Origin: Chitinophagaceae bacterium UBA2375
GTDB taxonomy: Bacteria > Bacteroidota > Bacteroidia > Chitinophagales > Chitinophagaceae
Assembly (NCBI GenBank): GCA_002343985.1
Contig: DDTB01000010.1
Span: 1 to 64,000 of the forward strand
DNA: 64,000 bases
Direction of reading: 5' to 3'
The translations under genes and the position numbers were made by a program. The notes beneath the pieces were generated by a model. The model saw only the letters and a list, made by a program, of their open reading frames with translations, was not told where the DNA came from and did not search any database. Below, piece by piece: positions 62,830 to 64,000 of this stretch. Numbering within the stretch: the stretch's first letter is position 1; each line of letters begins with the position of its first letter.

Positions 62830-63276
62830 TTATTCCTCGGGTTTTTCAACCGGCTTGCGCCATACATTATCTAAAGCATAATGTCCACCGCCTTCAAAGG
62901 AGAAAAAGATGGTCAAAACCAAAACGAGGATTGACAGCGGGAGATCTGACTGGCTTCCATATAAACCGCTTTTGAGGTTGATGAAGAATACAGCAATAAA
63001 TAAAATAGGGAGCTGTATCAACGCTGCAAGGCGGGTAAAAAATCCAACCATGATTAGTACGCCGCCGATAATATGTAACCAGGGAACAATGGGAATTGAC
63101 CAGGTAAAATTGCTGAGTATGGAAGTTTCATTAAAATGATCAACCAATTCCGCGTTGCTGTTACCCAGGAATTTAATGGCTTTCCAAATCAGGCTGGCTC
63201 CAAGGAATACCCTGATCAAGACAATCCACTTTGGAATGTTTTCGCCGGTTTTGTACGATTGATGCAAAAGGCCCAT
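62830..63276 (-). CDS. DoxX-family membrane protein
   Basis: A small protein with four membrane helices and the family start WIVLIRVFLGASLIWKAI. The phrases GGVLIMVGFFTRLAAL and a short C-terminal basic tail fit DoxX-like proteins, which are often tied to thiol or quinone redox. Specific role unknown. ATG 63276 is used; an upstream extension is non-conserved in style. It is monocistronic. Confidence 0.85.
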   Translation of the reverse strand: MGLLHQSYKTGENIPKWIVLIRVFLGASLIWKAIKFLGNSNAELVDHFNETSILSNFTWSIPIVPWLHIIGGVLIMVGFFTRLAALIQLPILFIAVFFINLKSGLYGSQSDLPLSILVLVLTIFFSFEGGGHYALDNVWRKPVEKPEE

Positions 63277-63435
63277 AAGCTTGAATTTTTGGGTGAAACA
63301 ATCATGCCTGTTGTCATTGATACAAAAGTTCAGCAATGCGGATCACATTGCAGCGAGCCAAAGCATATCATGAACAAACATGTATTTGCCAATCGTTGGT
63401 TTAGGCCAGGAAATTCAATCTCCTCAGGAAGCTGC

Positions 63436-64000
63436 TTAAAACCTGACCAGGTATTTGATGCCGTTTACCGTACGCACCGGTTGCCCGCTTTTGAGCAAAC
63501 CCCTCAACTCTTTACGGTCGAATGAGGTGTAGTATTGATAGGTTGAGCCGCCAATACTTTTTACTTTGCCTCGGATAAATGTATCGTCGAGGCTGCTGTA
63601 ATAAGTGATGGACGTATTTCCAATAGATTTGAGTTTGCCTTTCAAATCATCGAGGTCAAATGTGGAATACCAGGCGATATCCGCATTGCCAATGCGTTTG
63701 ATATTGCCTTTAAATGCTTCATTGTCCTGCAATGTATAATAATCAAATTGCAGGCTGCCAATACTTTTTATCTTACCGGCAAAGGCGGGATTATCGAAAG
63801 ATGCATAGTAAGTTATGGCGATAGTGCCTATGGATCGGATTTTTCCCCTGAAAGCCTCGTTATCATTTTCCCTGTAATATTCTACACGGCCTACATAAGG
63901 GTCTAATTTTTCACGAAGGATTTCATCCCTGCCCGCATAACGGTTCGCGCCCCATTGGCTGATCTGTCCGTCTTTGCTGAGTTTCAATACCACCGTTTCA
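63436..64000 (-). CDS. Partial protein made of 23-residue tandem repeats, 5' end outside the window
   Basis: The frame is open to the window edge, so the N-terminus is missing. The visible part holds at least five tandem repeats of exactly 23 residues, with consensus G-K-[IVL]-K-S-I-G followed by Y-Y and then a D and a hydrophobic residue near the end, and a partial copy before them. This period suggests a beta-solenoid or repeat beta-sheet. The C-terminus ends YLVRF after a short non-repeat part. No family is recognised. The GTG at 63993 could be mistaken for a start, but the frame continues upstream (ETVVLK). Confidence 0.7.
   Translation of the reverse strand, partial: ETVVLKLSKDGQISQWGANRYAGRDEILREKLDPYVGRVEYYRENDNEAFRGKIRSIGTIAITYYASFDNPAFAGKIKSIGSLQFDYYTLQDNEAFKGNIKRIGNADIAWYSTFDLDDLKGKLKSIGNTSITYYSSLDDTFIRGKVKSIGGSTYQYYTSFDRKELRGLLKSGQPVRTVNGIKYLVRF

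Noticed and set aside
1..64000. Mobile element, prophage or plasmid genes
   Set aside because: No transposase, integrase, phage structural gene, terminal inverted repeat or tRNA-associated site was seen.

Overview
The window looks like chromosomal DNA of a Bacteroidota member, most probably a Chitinophagaceae-like bacterium. The support is several secreted proteins ending in type IX secretion (T9SS) sorting domains, a type-B sorting-domain protein next to a PorP/SprF-like partner, TonB-dependent receptors with carboxypeptidase-regulatory-like N-termini, many TAnnTTTG (Bacteroidota -7) promoter elements, and little use of Shine-Dalgarno sequences. I see no tRNA, rRNA, IS element, integrase or CRISPR array. 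The window is ordinary chromosome with accessory patches of secreted proteins.

Layout. 1-6.6 kb: two small proteins, a lipoprotein MsrA, a Mur ligase, then hutI and a fused ftcD for the late steps of histidine degradation, plus a secreted protein. 6.6-14.6 kb: alternating-strand exported proteins, including a T9SS alpha/beta hydrolase, a methyltransferase, a Pro/Lys-rich exported protein, a transglutaminase-fold protein without its cysteine, a DNA/RNA endonuclease lipoprotein and a T9SS beta-helix protein. 15.1-17.1 kb: a three-gene cassette (glycine-zipper protein, barrel-like protein, permuted NlpC/P60-like protein). 17.9-22.5 kb: a PKD-rich type-B T9SS protein, its PorP/SprF partner and an arginase-family protein with an altered metal site. 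22.5-24.2 kb: a rhodanese-thioredoxin lipoprotein whose upstream region is a 22-copy heptanucleotide tandem repeat, then an atypical SDR. 24.5-30.2 kb: the two topoisomerase IV subunits flanking a DUF1835-like gene and a VOC gene. 30.4-34.9 kb: a type I secretion set (ABC, HlyD, TolC) with a strikingly degenerate ATPase. 34.9-41.2 kb: an ABC-F protein, a DUF3347-like protein, a TonB receptor and a second Pro/Lys-type exported protein, paralogous to the first. 41.3-44.7 kb: thrS, infC, rpmI, rplT. 44.8-52.9 kb: arginine decarboxylase, NTF2-like protein, Hsp20, bacilliredoxin, Lgt, a TonB-type receptor, YajQ and L31. 53-57.5 kb: an operon of a GlmU-like beta-helix protein, tpiA, a flippase-like protein and two small membrane proteins. 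57.8-62.7 kb: a 1648-residue T9SS surface protein with an SGNH hydrolase head. The end holds a DoxX-family protein and a truncated protein made of 23-residue repeats.

Working together: T9SS cargo (four genes) and the PorP/SprF protein point to an active T9SS encoded elsewhere. Topoisomerase IV, the translation cluster, Lgt, TpiA and YajQ are core functions. The least explained parts are the heptanucleotide repeat, the type I ATPase lacking canonical motifs, the 15.2-17.1 kb cassette, the flippase/membrane-protein operon and the 23-residue-repeat protein. All functional calls come from reading motifs by eye; no database search was possible.
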